From assembly GCA_046726955.1 (NCBI GenBank), contig JBKPBQ010000503.1, forward strand, positions 1 through 11,058: DNA of 11,058 nucleotides, read 5' to 3'. The position numbers and the translations under genes were made by a program. The stretch's first letter is position 1; every line of letters starts with the position of its first letter. Below the pieces are notes generated by a model. It did not search any database. It saw only the letters and a program-made list of their open reading frames with translations, and had not been told where the DNA came from. This DNA comes from CAVPGH01 sp046726955. GTDB taxonomy: Bacteria; Acidobacteriota; Vicinamibacteria; Fen-336. This document shows positions 1 through 8,133 of this stretch, in pieces.

Positions 1-2646
1 CGACAGGGCCAGCCAGTCGTCGTGGGCGATCGGCTCCACTTCCTCCGCGAGGTCCGTGATCACGTACGTCAGCAGCCCCGGAGCGAGCGCCGCGGGCAGG
101 CGTCGCGAGGCGAGATCGGCGGCGGCCCGGAGGGCGAGGTCGGGAAGCCGCGCGGCCATGAGGTCGTCGAGGCGCATGCCCGCGAAGTCCTCGACCGACC
201 GCGGCGGCATCCGGAGCCGCCAGCCGCCGCCTTCCGCGACCGCAGGCGCTCCCCAGGCGTCGGCGCATCCGCTCTCCGGCGCGCCCAGCCGGAAGAGCTC
301 GGCCAGCGAGAAGAACTCGGGGAGAGCGCCCCGATCCTGCGAGACGACGAAGGGCAGGACCGAGGTCCGAAACGCGTCCAGCCGCGCCTCGCGGGCCGCC
401 GCGCGGAGCATCTCCGGGTCGTCCCGGAGCTGGCGCTCGCGCTCGCGGCCGCGCCGGATCGCCGCCGCCACCGCGTCGCGGCCGCTGTCGTCGAGCTCCA
501 TCGCGTTCAGGAGGGCCGCGCCCTGGGCGAAGGCGAGACGCGTGCGGGTGTCGATGCCGGGCGGGCGCGACGGCACCTCGGGGCTGAGCCGGCGGAGCTG
601 CAGACGGGCGAGCCCGAGGTCGAGGCCCGGAAGCGCGCCCTCGACGTGCCAGCGCTGCCCGGGCGCGATCTTCTCGCCGGCCAGTTGCCAGGCCGCGGCG
701 CCAAAGACATGGCGGCGAGCGACGCTGCCTCCGGGAAGCGCCTCGCCGGGGTCGTCGCCTAGGTGCGGGGCGTAGGCGATGGCGAGGAGCGCGTCCGCGA
801 GCAGCCCATCGCCCTCGCGGACGAGACGGGCGTTCGACTTGTCCTCACCCTTGCCCGCCTCCCGGGCCGCGTCCTCCACGACCTCGCGCGGAGGCGGCGG
901 CTCGGCGAGCGTCTCGGGGAACGACGGCGGGCCCAGCTCGCGCGCCAGCGCACGCAGCTCCTCGAGACGCCCGGCGAGCGGCTCCTTGCTTCGCGCGGCG
1001 CGACAGAAGGCGAGCACCGGCTCGAGCGAGTTTCCACCCGACCGCTCGCGCACGCGCTCGAACCTCTCGAGCTCCGCGAGCGCCGGGTCGGCGTGGTAGT
1101 AGAGCCCTTCCCACTCGAAGGGCGGAGGCTCGCCTCCCCGTGGCAGCACGGCCCCGCTGATCGCGCGTCCCACGACCACCTCCGCCGAGCCCGGTGCTTC
1201 CCCGCCGTAGACCGCCTCGGCGAGGACGGGCAGCGCGGAGTCGGCGAGCCAGGCGGCGAGACGTCCCTCGAAATCGCCCTCCTGGGTGACGGGCACCGCG
1301 AGCAGCCAGCGCACCAGGCTCTCCGCGGTCACGAGATCGATCGTGCGCCGGAATCGCGCGCGGTCGAGGAGGAGGAGAGCCCCCTGGAACTGCGCGAGGG
1401 CGCGCGCCTGGGCTTCCCCGGCCAGGCGGTCGAACCGCCGGGCCGAGCGCACGGCCTCCGCGTACAGCGTGGGATCCCGGAAGCCCATCCGCTCGAGCAT
1501 GTAAACGAGCGCGGGATGGTTCTCGATCGCCTGGACGGCCGTCACCGCGTCCCCCACCGTGGCCGGTGCGGCGTCGGCGAAGACCCGCTGCGCGAACATC
1601 AGCTGGTCGAGACGCACACGGCGCACGTCCACTTGTCCGGTGGCGATCCGGTGGACGAGGTAGGGCGCGTCGGCGAGGCCCGGCTCCTTCTCCGAGGGCG
1701 GGCCTTCGCCGAACACGGCGCGCCAGAACACGCGGCGGGCCGGGGGCGCCATCTCTCCGTTCGGCAGCACGCGGATCTCCCGCAGGACGAGTCCCGCGTC
1801 CACCAGGGACCGGCTGAAGCTGCCCCAGCCCGGCTTCCACCAGGTCGGCTCCCGTGAGAACGCGTCCCGTACGGTCCGGAAGCCCTCGCCCGCACGGCTC
1901 GACGGCTCGAGTCCGAGCGCGAAGCGCTGTCGCACGGGATCGAGGGCGTCCACGGCGTCGTAGAAGAAGAAGAGGCGGCCGGAGTCGCGCGTCGCGAGCT
2001 TCTGCAGGAACCGGGCCGGCCGCGACGCCTTCTCCCCGAGAGCACTCTCCCAGAGGGCCGTCGCCTCGTCGCCTCCCGGGACCTCCACCCGGCCGTTCCG
2101 GACCCGGAAGCTCCCCGCGAAGACGGAGAACGCGTCGAGCTCGACCTTCGCGAGGTCGCTCAGGATGTCGCCGTGCTGGGCCACGTAGGCGAGCGTCTCC
2201 TCGTCGAGTTGGACGAGGCCGCGATAGAGCAGCGACGCCGGCCGGGAGCGCAAGAGGGCGGCGACGACCGCCTCGTCGGACGGAGCCTGGCGGAAGAGGC
2301 TGCGCCGCCAGATCTCGGGAGCGAGCGGCAGGGGGACCGTGTCGGCGGACGAGGCGCGAGCCGCCGGCGAGAGGTCGCCGGCCGGGGCGCCGCCTTCGGT
2401 GGTCAAGGAGTCGAGGTAGGAGGCGACGTCCTTGAGGGCGCGCGTCGCCCCCGCCATCTCGCCGTACGTGGGATGCAGCTTGCGCGTCATCTCGAAGAGC
2501 GCGCGCCAGCGCGGGAGATCGCCTTGCAAACCTGCCGACCTCGCGAGGTTCGCGACTCCTCCCGGCGCCGGGACCGCATACCAGTTGGCGGCCACCGGCG
2601 TGCCCGCACCGCTGGCGAGCAGCGAGATCGCGACCCAGGGAACCAC
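1..2646 (-). CDS. Large putative exported protein of unknown family, 3' end cut by window edge
   Basis: I do not recognise this protein. Reverse-strand translation is open without a stop from 2646 to base 1, giving 882 codons with the C-terminus off the left edge. The GTG at 2646 is the only plausible start; no ATG, GTG or TTG lies in frame between it and the ribonuclease D coding region. The first 20 residues (MVPWVAISLLASGAGTPVAA) look like a signal peptide h-region with a V-A-A type cleavage site, but there is no basic n-region and no clear ribosome binding site, so export and the exact start are inferences. The rest is Ala/Arg/Leu/Glu-rich and probably helical, with an aromatic patch near residues 223-230 (GRLFFFYD), a WWKPGW segment near 269-274 and a proline run near 583. 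I see only two cysteines (about 548 and 794) and no further membrane segment. It is divergent from the ribonuclease D gene. Confidence is high that it is coding (frame and amino-acid composition are sustained) and low on function. Confidence 0.8.
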   Translation of the reverse strand, partial: MVPWVAISLLASGAGTPVAANWYAVPAPGGVANLARSAGLQGDLPRWRALFEMTRKLHPTYGEMAGATRALKDVASYLDSLTTEGGAPAGDLSPAARASSADTVPLPLAPEIWRRSLFRQAPSDEAVVAALLRSRPASLLYRGLVQLDEETLAYVAQHGDILSDLAKVELDAFSVFAGSFRVRNGRVEVPGGDEATALWESALGEKASRPARFLQKLATRDSGRLFFFYDAVDALDPVRQRFALGLEPSSRAGEGFRTVRDAFSREPTWWKPGWGSFSRSLVDAGLVLREIRVLPNGEMAPPARRVFWRAVFGEGPPSEKEPGLADAPYLVHRIATGQVDVRRVRLDQLMFAQRVFADAAPATVGDAVTAVQAIENHPALVYMLERMGFRDPTLYAEAVRSARRFDRLAGEAQARALAQFQGALLLLDRARFRRTIDLVTAESLVRWLLAVPVTQEGDFEGRLAAWLADSALPVLAEAVYGGEAPGSAEVVVGRAISGAVLPRGGEPPPFEWEGLYYHADPALAELERFERVRERSGGNSLEPVLAFCRAARSKEPLAGRLEELRALARELGPPSFPETLAEPPPPREVVEDAAREAGKGEDKSNARLVREGDGLLADALLAIAYAPHLGDDPGEALPGGSVARRHVFGAAAWQLAGEKIAPGQRWHVEGALPGLDLGLARLQLRRLSPEVPSRPPGIDTRTRLAFAQGAALLNAMELDDSGRDAVAAAIRRGRERERQLRDDPEMLRAAAREARLDAFRTSVLPFVVSQDRGALPEFFSLAELFRLGAPESGCADAWGAPAVAEGGGWRLRMPPRSVEDFAGMRLDDLMAARLPDLALRAAADLASRRLPAALAPGLLTYVITDLAEEVEPIAHDDWLALS

Positions 2647-2711
2647 GGAGTCGTAGTTTATGCCCGGAGGGAATCGCCGGGCGAGCCCAAACTGTTGGAG
2701 CCGGCGAGGGA

Positions 2712-2720
2712 TGCTACCAT
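2712..2720 (+). promoter_or_regulatory. Extended -10 promoter element of the ribonuclease D gene
   Basis: TGCTACCAT reads as a TGn extension followed by a TACCAT hexamer. Transcription would start near 2727, leaving a leader of about 17 bases that contains the AGGAGAG ribosome binding site at 2734-2740. TTGGAG at 2695-2700 is a possible -35, but its 14-base spacer is short, so the extended -10 may carry the activity. The same nine bases occur before the tRNA-Arg gene at 9839-9847. Confidence 0.5.
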
Positions 2721-2743
2721 TTTCCCGACCCTCAGGAGAGGCA

Positions 2744-3397
2744 ATGCCCCAGAGCCCGCCCGATGTCACGCCGGAGATCGTCCAAGGCGACCTGACCGAG
2801 GAGCTGCTGCAGGCCTTCCTGCAGGGCGGCGAGGTCGCGGTGGACACGGAGACGATGGGCCTCGTCACCATCCGCGACCGGCTGTGCGTGGTCCAGCTCT
2901 GCAATCGGCAGATGCGGGCCGCGCTCGTCCAGATCCCGCGCCTGGATCCGCGCGCGGCGGCCGAGCGCGCCCCCCGGCTGAAGCGGCTCTTCGAGGACGC
3001 GCGGGTCCTCAAGGTCTTCCACTTCGCGCGGTTCGACGTGGCCGCGCTGCGCCACTACCTCGGGATCGAGGTGGCCCCGCTCTACTGCACGCGCACCGTG
3101 AGCAAGCTCGTGCGGACGTACACCGACCGCCACGGCCTCAAGGACAACCTGCTGGAGTTCCTCGACGTGGAGATGGACAAGGCGGCCCGCCACACCGCCT
3201 GGGACGCGCCCGTCCTCTCCCCGGAGCAGGTGCGCTACGCGATCTCCGACGTGACGATGCTCCTGCCCCTCATGGACAAGCTCGAGGAGCTGCTCGTCCG
3301 CGAGGCACGGGTCGAGCTCGCGCGCGAGTGCTTCCAGGCGATCCCGACTCTCGCCCAGCTCGACATCCTGGGCTTCGACGGGCTCTTCGAGCACTGA
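2744..3397 (+). CDS. rnd: Compact single-domain ribonuclease D (DEDDy 3'-5' exoribonuclease)
   Basis: This is a 217-residue cytoplasmic 3'-5' exonuclease of the RNase D family, which trims 3' ends of tRNA precursors and other structured RNAs using two metal ions. All four DEDDy acidic positions are visible: Exo I AVDTET with D34 and E36, Exo II HFARFD with D98, and Exo III YAISD with Y165 and D169. The protein ends soon after Exo III, so the HRDC domains of the longer (about 370-residue) E. coli enzyme are absent; short versions of this kind are known, for example in alphaproteobacteria. The ATG at 2744 is chosen because AGGAGAG (2734-2740) lies 3 bases upstream and a promoter-like element lies at 2712-2720. 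The frame is open back to 2660, but starting there would place promoter and binding site inside the gene. It has its own promoter, is divergent from the exported protein and convergent with the DHH phosphoesterase gene. Confidence 0.93.
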   Translation: MPQSPPDVTPEIVQGDLTEELLQAFLQGGEVAVDTETMGLVTIRDRLCVVQLCNRQMRAALVQIPRLDPRAAAERAPRLKRLFEDARVLKVFHFARFDVAALRHYLGIEVAPLYCTRTVSKLVRTYTDRHGLKDNLLEFLDVEMDKAARHTAWDAPVLSPEQVRYAISDVTMLLPLMDKLEELLVREARVELARECFQAIPTLAQLDILGFDGLFEH

Positions 3398-3426
3398 TGG
3401 CTCGTAACTGAAGTCGTGTGCCGGCA

Positions 3427-3455
3427 GGGGCGCGCGGCACTCGCTCGCGCGCTCC
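3427..3455. terminator. GC-rich hairpin between convergent genes, possible terminator without T tract
   Basis: GGGGCGCGCG (3427-3436) can pair with CGCGCGCTCC (3446-3455) over 10 bp with one G-T pair and a 9-base loop. It sits in the 82-base gap between the ends of the ribonuclease D and DHH genes, where a bidirectional terminator would be expected. Neither strand has a T tract after the stem, so an intrinsic terminator is not established. Confidence 0.3.
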
Positions 3456-3479
3456 GGCCCCCTGGCCGCGGAGAAGACG

Positions 3480-4817
3480 TCAGGCCTCCTCCCGCGCCGC
3501 TCCCGTGTCCGCGGCGACGACGGCCGGGGCCGGCCGCAGCAGGCCCTCCGTGTCGCCGGGCTGGAGGCGCTCGAGGTCCCGCAGCCCCGCGATGAGCACG
3601 CGCGCGCAGTCGCGGCAGTGCTCGAGCATCGGCCCGTCCCCGCCGATGGGCGCGTCGGCATCGAGCCGCCAGTGCTCCTTCTGCTCCGGAAGCAGCGGCA
3701 CGCACGCGCCGCCTTCCACGCGGTGCGGCGGGCGGCGGTCGTGCTTGAAGCCGGAGACGCCGGGGAAGGCCGATCCCAGCAGGTAGTCGATGACGCGCAC
3801 GATGCGGGGCTGGTCGAAGCCGAGCAGCCGGCTGTCGGCGCGCACGCTCACCTCCGTCCCCCGCGGCGTGACCGCGATGGCGATCGCGATCGAGGTCCCG
3901 TCCACGCGCAAGAGCTCGCTCGCGATTTCGGCGATCACGTCGCGGTGGGCCTCGCGCACGAAGCCGATGGGGGCGATCCGCACCGCACCCGTGACCTCCT
4001 GGTAGCGGAAAGCGGCCCCGCGGTAGACGTTCCACTCCGGAGGCACGCGGTAGTCGCGCAGGTCGTCCACGATCTCCTGCGTCTCCTCGTCGCGGGTCAG
4101 GACCTCGAACATCTTGAAGTCGAGGGGCGTCGCCCCGTGGAGGAGCGCGCTCGTGTCGGTGTAGATGCCGAGGGCGGCCGCGGCCCGGTTGGCGGGGCTC
4201 AGCTGGTCTAGGATCCCGAAGGCGGACGCGATTACGGCCATGAAGGCGGACGTGGAGCCGATGGGGATGCCCACGAACGCGAGCCTGACCCGCTTCACGC
4301 CGCGGGCCCGGCAGTCCTCCTCGACCTCGTCGGGATCCGCGTGGTGGTCGGCCACGAAGAAGAAGTCCTTCACCGGCTTCACCCCGCCGGTGCTCGCCAT
4401 CCCCAGCGGGGGCGAGGTGTCCACCATGCAGGCGAGGCCGCGGGGCAATCGCTCCGTGTTCGGGTCGTAGAGCTTGATGCCGCAGCGCTCGACCATGTTG
4501 CGGTTCTGGGGATGCCCGAGGCTGCCGGTGAGGATGCGGACCTCCTTGGCCCCGAGCTCGGCGAGGATCGCCTCGAGCAGGATCGCGCTGCCGAGCGCGT
4601 CCGGGTCCCCCACCCACTGCGTGAAGATGTTGGCCCCGCGTCCGCGAATGGCCCGCGCGCTGCGCCGCAGCCCCGTGTAGGCGGCGTGGGCCTGCGTGAG
4701 GATCGGCAGGTTCTCGAGCGTGCGGCGCTTGCCGAGCAGCGGCTTGAAGCGCCGGGCGACGACGTGGGCGCCCGGCAGGCGCTGCGGCGTGCGCAGGATC
4801 TTGCCGTTCCGGCTCAA
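3480..4817 (-). CDS. DHH-family phosphoesterase (NrnA/RecJ-like fold), last gene of the beta-oxidation operon
   Basis: This 445-residue protein is of the DHH superfamily, manganese-dependent enzymes that hydrolyse phosphodiester or phosphoanhydride bonds in short oligonucleotides, cyclic dinucleotides, pAp or similar. The N-terminal DHH motifs are complete: GDPDALGSA (D71, D73), MVDTSPP (D133), VADHHADPDE (D157, H158, H159) and GIYTDTSALL (D221). A basic extension of about 60 residues precedes them. The C-terminal substrate-binding half (about 270-380) lacks the usual glycine-rich GGH-AAG signature of NrnA and instead has HDRRPPHRVEGG at 359-370. A CRDC pair (401-404) lies near the end. The start is TTG at 4817; GGGGAGGA lies about 11 bases upstream and a closer GGGAA may also serve, and no in-frame ATG precedes motif I. 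Only 25 bases separate it from the upstream fadJ stop, so it is probably co-transcribed. The exact substrate cannot be read from the sequence. Confidence 0.85.
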   Translation of the reverse strand: MSRNGKILRTPQRLPGAHVVARRFKPLLGKRRTLENLPILTQAHAAYTGLRRSARAIRGRGANIFTQWVGDPDALGSAILLEAILAELGAKEVRILTGSLGHPQNRNMVERCGIKLYDPNTERLPRGLACMVDTSPPLGMASTGGVKPVKDFFFVADHHADPDEVEEDCRARGVKRVRLAFVGIPIGSTSAFMAVIASAFGILDQLSPANRAAAALGIYTDTSALLHGATPLDFKMFEVLTRDEETQEIVDDLRDYRVPPEWNVYRGAAFRYQEVTGAVRIAPIGFVREAHRDVIAEIASELLRVDGTSIAIAIAVTPRGTEVSVRADSRLLGFDQPRIVRVIDYLLGSAFPGVSGFKHDRRPPHRVEGGACVPLLPEQKEHWRLDADAPIGGDGPMLEHCRDCARVLIAGLRDLERLQPGDTEGLLRPAPAVVAADTGAAREEA

Positions 4818-4842
4818 TGCGGTTCCCGTCCTCCCCGTACGG

Positions 4843-6954
4843 TCATCGGCTGTGGAAGCTCCAGTTCTCGCGCGCGAGCTCCTTCAGGACGGGCGCGGGC
4901 CGGAAGCGCTCGCCGTGCCGGCTCTGCAGCCGCTCCAGCATCTCCACCGCGAACCGCGCGCCGAGGTGGTCGAGGTACCGGAACGGCCCGCCGAGGAACG
5001 GCGGGAAGCCGAGGCCGAAGATCGCCCCGACGTCCCCGTCGCGCGCAGAGCGGAGGATGCCCTCCTCCAGGCAGTACACGGCTTCGTTCAGGAACGCGAA
5101 GACCAGCCGGTCCTGGATCTCGCGCGCCGGGAAGTCCCGCCGCGCGCCCGCGCCGGGGAGGAGCGCGTAGACCGTCTCGTCCACGTGCTTCTTGCCGCCG
5201 TCGTAGGTGTAGAAGCCCCTCTTGTTCTTCCGTCCCAGCCGGCCGTCGGCGATGACCTTCGCCATCGCCGGGGGCGGGGCCATGCGGTCGCCGAAGTGAT
5301 GGTGCATGATCTTGGCGACCTTCGCCCCGACGTCGATGCCCACCTCGTCGAGCAGCGTCAGCGGGCCTACGGGAAAGCCGAAGCCGAGCATCGCCATGTC
5401 CACGGCGTCCACCCGCGCGCCCTCCTCCACGAGCCGGGCCGCCTCCTGCATGTAGGGGGCGAGCGTGCGGCTCGTGTAGAAGCCCGGGCCGTCGCGGACC
5501 ACGATCACGTGCTTGCCGAGCCGGCGCCCGAACTGGACGGCGGTGGCGATCGCCTCGGCTTCCGTCTCCGGCGTCACCACCACCTCCAGCAGCGGCATCT
5601 TGGGCACGGGCGAGAAGAAGTGCATGCCGAGGATGCGCTCCGGGCGCTTCGCGCCGCGGGCGAGGTCGCGGATCGGGATCGACGAGGTGTTGCTGGCCAC
5701 GACGCACTCGGCGCGGACGGCGGCCTCCGTCTCGTCCAGAACCTTCCGCTTCACCTCGAGGTCCTCGAAGACGGCCTCGATCACGAGGTCGGCCCGGCGG
5801 AAGCCCGTGTAGTCGAGCGTGGGCGACAGCAGGTCCATGCGCTTCTGGACCTCCAGCCGCGTGAGGCTTCCGCGCTTGCTCCGCTCGTCGAAGACGTCGC
5901 GCACGGCGCGCAGCCCGCGGGCTACCGCCTCGTCGCTCGCGTCCCTCAGGCGGACGAGCGCGCCCTTGTCCGCCGCGACGGCCGCTATGCCCGCGCCCAT
6001 CAGGCCGGCGCCCACGACACCGAGCTTGCGCACCTCCACGGTCGGGGTGCCGTCCGGGTAGCCCGCGTCCTTCTTGATCTCCTGCGTCGCGAAGAAGACG
6101 CTCACCAGGGCGCGCGAGACGTCCGTGACCGCGAGCTTGCCGAAGGCCCGCGCTTCGATCTGCAGCCCCTCTGCGAGCGTCGTGGCCGTACCGCGCTTCA
6201 CCGCGTCGATCGCCTCGAAGGGCGCCGGGTAGTGGCCGTTCGTCTTCGCGATCACCCCTTGCCGCGCCTTGTAGAAGATGAAGGGCCGAATGACCTTCTC
6301 GGTCACCGGCACACCGAGAGGGCGGGGCGTCACCTTTCCCGAAGCGAGGCCCGCCACGGCCTTCTTCGCCGCCTCGAGCAACACCGGTGCAGGCACGACC
6401 TCGTCGACGAGCCTGGCCTTCAGAGCCCGTGTGGCCTTGAGGCTCCTTCCCGTGAGTATCAAGTCGAGCCCCGTCACGAGCCCGACGAGCCGCGGCAGGC
6501 GCTGCGAGCCCCCGGCGCCGGGCAGAATGCCGAGCATGATCTCGGGCACTCCCAGAACCGTCTTGGGGTCGTCGGTGGCCACGCGGTAGCGACACGCGAG
6601 CGCGAGCTCGAGGCCGCCCCCGAGGCAGGAGCCGTGGATCGCGGCCACGACGGGGATGGGCAGCGCGGCAAGCCGATCGAGGAGAGCCTGGCCCGTGCGC
6701 GACAGCGTCTCGCCCTCGAGGGCGCTCTTGATGGCGACGAACTCCTTGATGTCGGCCCCCGCGATGAAGTTGTCGGGCTTGCCGCTCCGGACGACGACGC
6801 CCTTCAGCGTGCGATCGGACTCGGCTTCGGCGAGGAGCCCCTGGAACTCCTCGAGCATCCCCCGGCCGATCATGTTCACCTTCTCGCCGGGCACGTCGAG
6901 CGTGAGGACGAGGACGCCGTCCGAGTCGCGCTCGCGCGTGAAGGCGGAGGTCAC
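4843..6954 (-). CDS. fadJ: Fused enoyl-CoA hydratase / 3-hydroxyacyl-CoA dehydrogenase (FadJ/FadB-type)
   Basis: This 703-residue bifunctional beta-oxidation enzyme hydrates trans-2-enoyl-CoA to (S)-3-hydroxyacyl-CoA and oxidises it with NAD+ to 3-ketoacyl-CoA. Residues 10-200 form the crotonase domain, with the oxyanion-hole region FIAGADIKEF (63-72) and the two expected glutamates: E116 in GGGLELALA and E138 in GVPEIMLG. The dehydrogenase half starts near 310 with the NAD-binding GVVGAGLMGAG (312-322), continues with ASNTSSI (420-426) and the catalytic dyad H445 (GMHFFSPVP) and E457 (PLLEVV), and ends with the helical 3HCDH C-terminal domains. Length matches FadJ/FadB (about 710-730). GTG at 6954 is chosen as start: it overlaps the racemase stop as GTGA, has GGAG 7 bases upstream (6962-6965), and gives a normal crotonase N-terminus. 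The frame is open further upstream, but that part is a shadow of the racemase gene. FadJ rather than FadB is preferred because the partner thiolase is FadI-like. Confidence 0.92.
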   Translation of the reverse strand: MTSAFTRERDSDGVLVLTLDVPGEKVNMIGRGMLEEFQGLLAEAESDRTLKGVVVRSGKPDNFIAGADIKEFVAIKSALEGETLSRTGQALLDRLAALPIPVVAAIHGSCLGGGLELALACRYRVATDDPKTVLGVPEIMLGILPGAGGSQRLPRLVGLVTGLDLILTGRSLKATRALKARLVDEVVPAPVLLEAAKKAVAGLASGKVTPRPLGVPVTEKVIRPFIFYKARQGVIAKTNGHYPAPFEAIDAVKRGTATTLAEGLQIEARAFGKLAVTDVSRALVSVFFATQEIKKDAGYPDGTPTVEVRKLGVVGAGLMGAGIAAVAADKGALVRLRDASDEAVARGLRAVRDVFDERSKRGSLTRLEVQKRMDLLSPTLDYTGFRRADLVIEAVFEDLEVKRKVLDETEAAVRAECVVASNTSSIPIRDLARGAKRPERILGMHFFSPVPKMPLLEVVVTPETEAEAIATAVQFGRRLGKHVIVVRDGPGFYTSRTLAPYMQEAARLVEEGARVDAVDMAMLGFGFPVGPLTLLDEVGIDVGAKVAKIMHHHFGDRMAPPPAMAKVIADGRLGRKNKRGFYTYDGGKKHVDETVYALLPGAGARRDFPAREIQDRLVFAFLNEAVYCLEEGILRSARDGDVGAIFGLGFPPFLGGPFRYLDHLGARFAVEMLERLQSRHGERFRPAPVLKELARENWSFHSR

Positions 6955-8111
6955 TGGACGACTCCGGCGTCGCGCATCCGGGCGATCTCGTCCCCGGCAT
7001 AGCCGAACTCCTCGAGGATCTCGGACGTGTGCTCGCCCAAGGTCAGGGACCGTCGCCTCGTCACCGGCGTACCGTTCAGTCTGATCGGCGAGGCGACGGT
7101 CCGTATCTGGACCTGTCCGGCCGCCGTTTCCGTCACGCCGGACCTCGCCTTCACCGGAGCCAGCTCGAACGCGTCCGCGATGTCCAGCACCGGTTCCACG
7201 CACGCATCGACGGTCGCGAGCTCTCTGAGCCACTCTTCCCTGTCCCGGGACGCGAAAGCCTCCTGGACGGCCCGGAGAGCTTCTTCGCGAACGCTGCCGC
7301 GCGCCCACTGCCGGCCCACGAGCCGCTCCAGTCCGAGCGCGCGACAGAGCGACTCCCAGAACTTCGGCTCGAGCGCTCCCACCGCCAGGTACCGCCCGTC
7401 ACGGCATCGGAAGACGTTGTAGCAGGCGTGCGTTCCCGTCAGCTCGTCCGGCTCGTCCCCGCCCGCGAGCCGGCGCGCCGCGGGCACCGTCATGAGAGCG
7501 AGCACTCCCTCCAGCATCGAGACGTCCACGTGCTGTCCGAGCCCGGTGCGCTCCCGGCCCTGCAGCGCGGCGAGGACGCCGATCGTGGCGAGGAAGGCTC
7601 CCGTCATGTCCGCGATCTGTGCGCCGGGCACGACGGGCCGTCCGTCCCCGCCGGCGAGTGTCCCGAGGAGTCCCCCGAGCGCCAGGTAGTCGATGTCGTG
7701 GCCGGCGCGGCCCGCGAGTGGACCGTCCTGGCCATATCCCGTCAGCGAGCAGTAGACGAGGCGCGGGTTCTCTCCGAGGAGCCGCTTCGGCCCGAGCCCT
7801 CGCCGCTCGAGCGCGCCCGGACGATAGGCCTCGATGAAGACGTCGGCGGCGGCGGCGAGGCGACGCACCACTGCCGCTCCCTCGTCCTGCCGGATGTCCA
7901 CGACCATCGACCGCTTGTTGCGGTTGAGGGCGGCGTGGGCGGCGCTCTCCCCGTCTACCGCGGGAGGGACCGCGCGCACGGGGTCGCCGAAGGGCGGCTC
8001 CTCGACCTTGATCACGTCCGCCCCGAGGTCGCCGAGCAGCATCGTGCAGTAGGGGCCCGGGATGTAGCGCGTGAGGTCCACGACGCGGATCCCCGCGAGG
8101 GCGGCCGTCAT
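6951..8111 (-). CDS. Alpha-methylacyl-CoA racemase-like enzyme (CaiB/BaiF, CoA-transferase family III)
   Basis: This 386-residue protein is of the CaiB/BaiF family. The N-terminus (GIRVVDLTRYIPGPYCTMLLGD, residues 7-28, then GADVIKVEEP) is typical of the interlocked-ring fold. Residues used for proton transfer in alpha-methylacyl-CoA racemases appear in order: H138 in AGHDIDYLALGG, D168 in QIADMTGAF and E248 in GALEPKFW. Together with LTGYGQDGP (123-131), this favours a racemase that inverts (2R)- and (2S)-2-methylacyl-CoA over a formyl- or carnitine-CoA transferase, although a CoA-transferase role cannot be excluded. Beta-oxidation accepts only the (2S) form, so a racemase fits between a thiolase and a multifunctional enzyme. 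The ATG at 8111 lies 22 bases after the thiolase stop with GGGAAGG about 10 bases upstream. The stop overlaps the fadJ GTG by four bases (TGA inside GTGA), which suggests translational coupling. Confidence 0.85.
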   Translation of the reverse strand: MTAALAGIRVVDLTRYIPGPYCTMLLGDLGADVIKVEEPPFGDPVRAVPPAVDGESAAHAALNRNKRSMVVDIRQDEGAAVVRRLAAAADVFIEAYRPGALERRGLGPKRLLGENPRLVYCSLTGYGQDGPLAGRAGHDIDYLALGGLLGTLAGGDGRPVVPGAQIADMTGAFLATIGVLAALQGRERTGLGQHVDVSMLEGVLALMTVPAARRLAGGDEPDELTGTHACYNVFRCRDGRYLAVGALEPKFWESLCRALGLERLVGRQWARGSVREEALRAVQEAFASRDREEWLRELATVDACVEPVLDIADAFELAPVKARSGVTETAAGQVQIRTVASPIRLNGTPVTRRRSLTLGEHTSEILEEFGYAGDEIARMRDAGVVQ

Positions 8112-8133
8112 GGCCCCGAGGCCTTCCCGTCGC

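Noticed and set aside
2660..2743. A 28-codon N-terminal extension of ribonuclease D starting at 2660.
   Set aside because: It would put the extended -10 and AGGAGAG site inside the coding region, and the extension shows no family similarity; the ATG at 2744 is well supported.
4696..7002. A 768-codon open frame on the plus strand across the fadJ region, and similar long plus-strand frames at 763-1857 and 8071-9573.
   Set aside because: They are antisense shadows of clearly recognisable or composition-typical minus-strand genes. Their products are rich in Arg, His, Glu and Gly with no family motifs, as expected for the complementary frame of GC-rich genes.
6955..7308. Extension of the FadJ frame upstream to an ATG at 7308.
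   Set aside because: It lies inside the racemase gene on the same strand, in another frame, and adds low-complexity Arg/Gly sequence. The GTG at 6954 overlaps the racemase stop and has GGAG 7 bases upstream.
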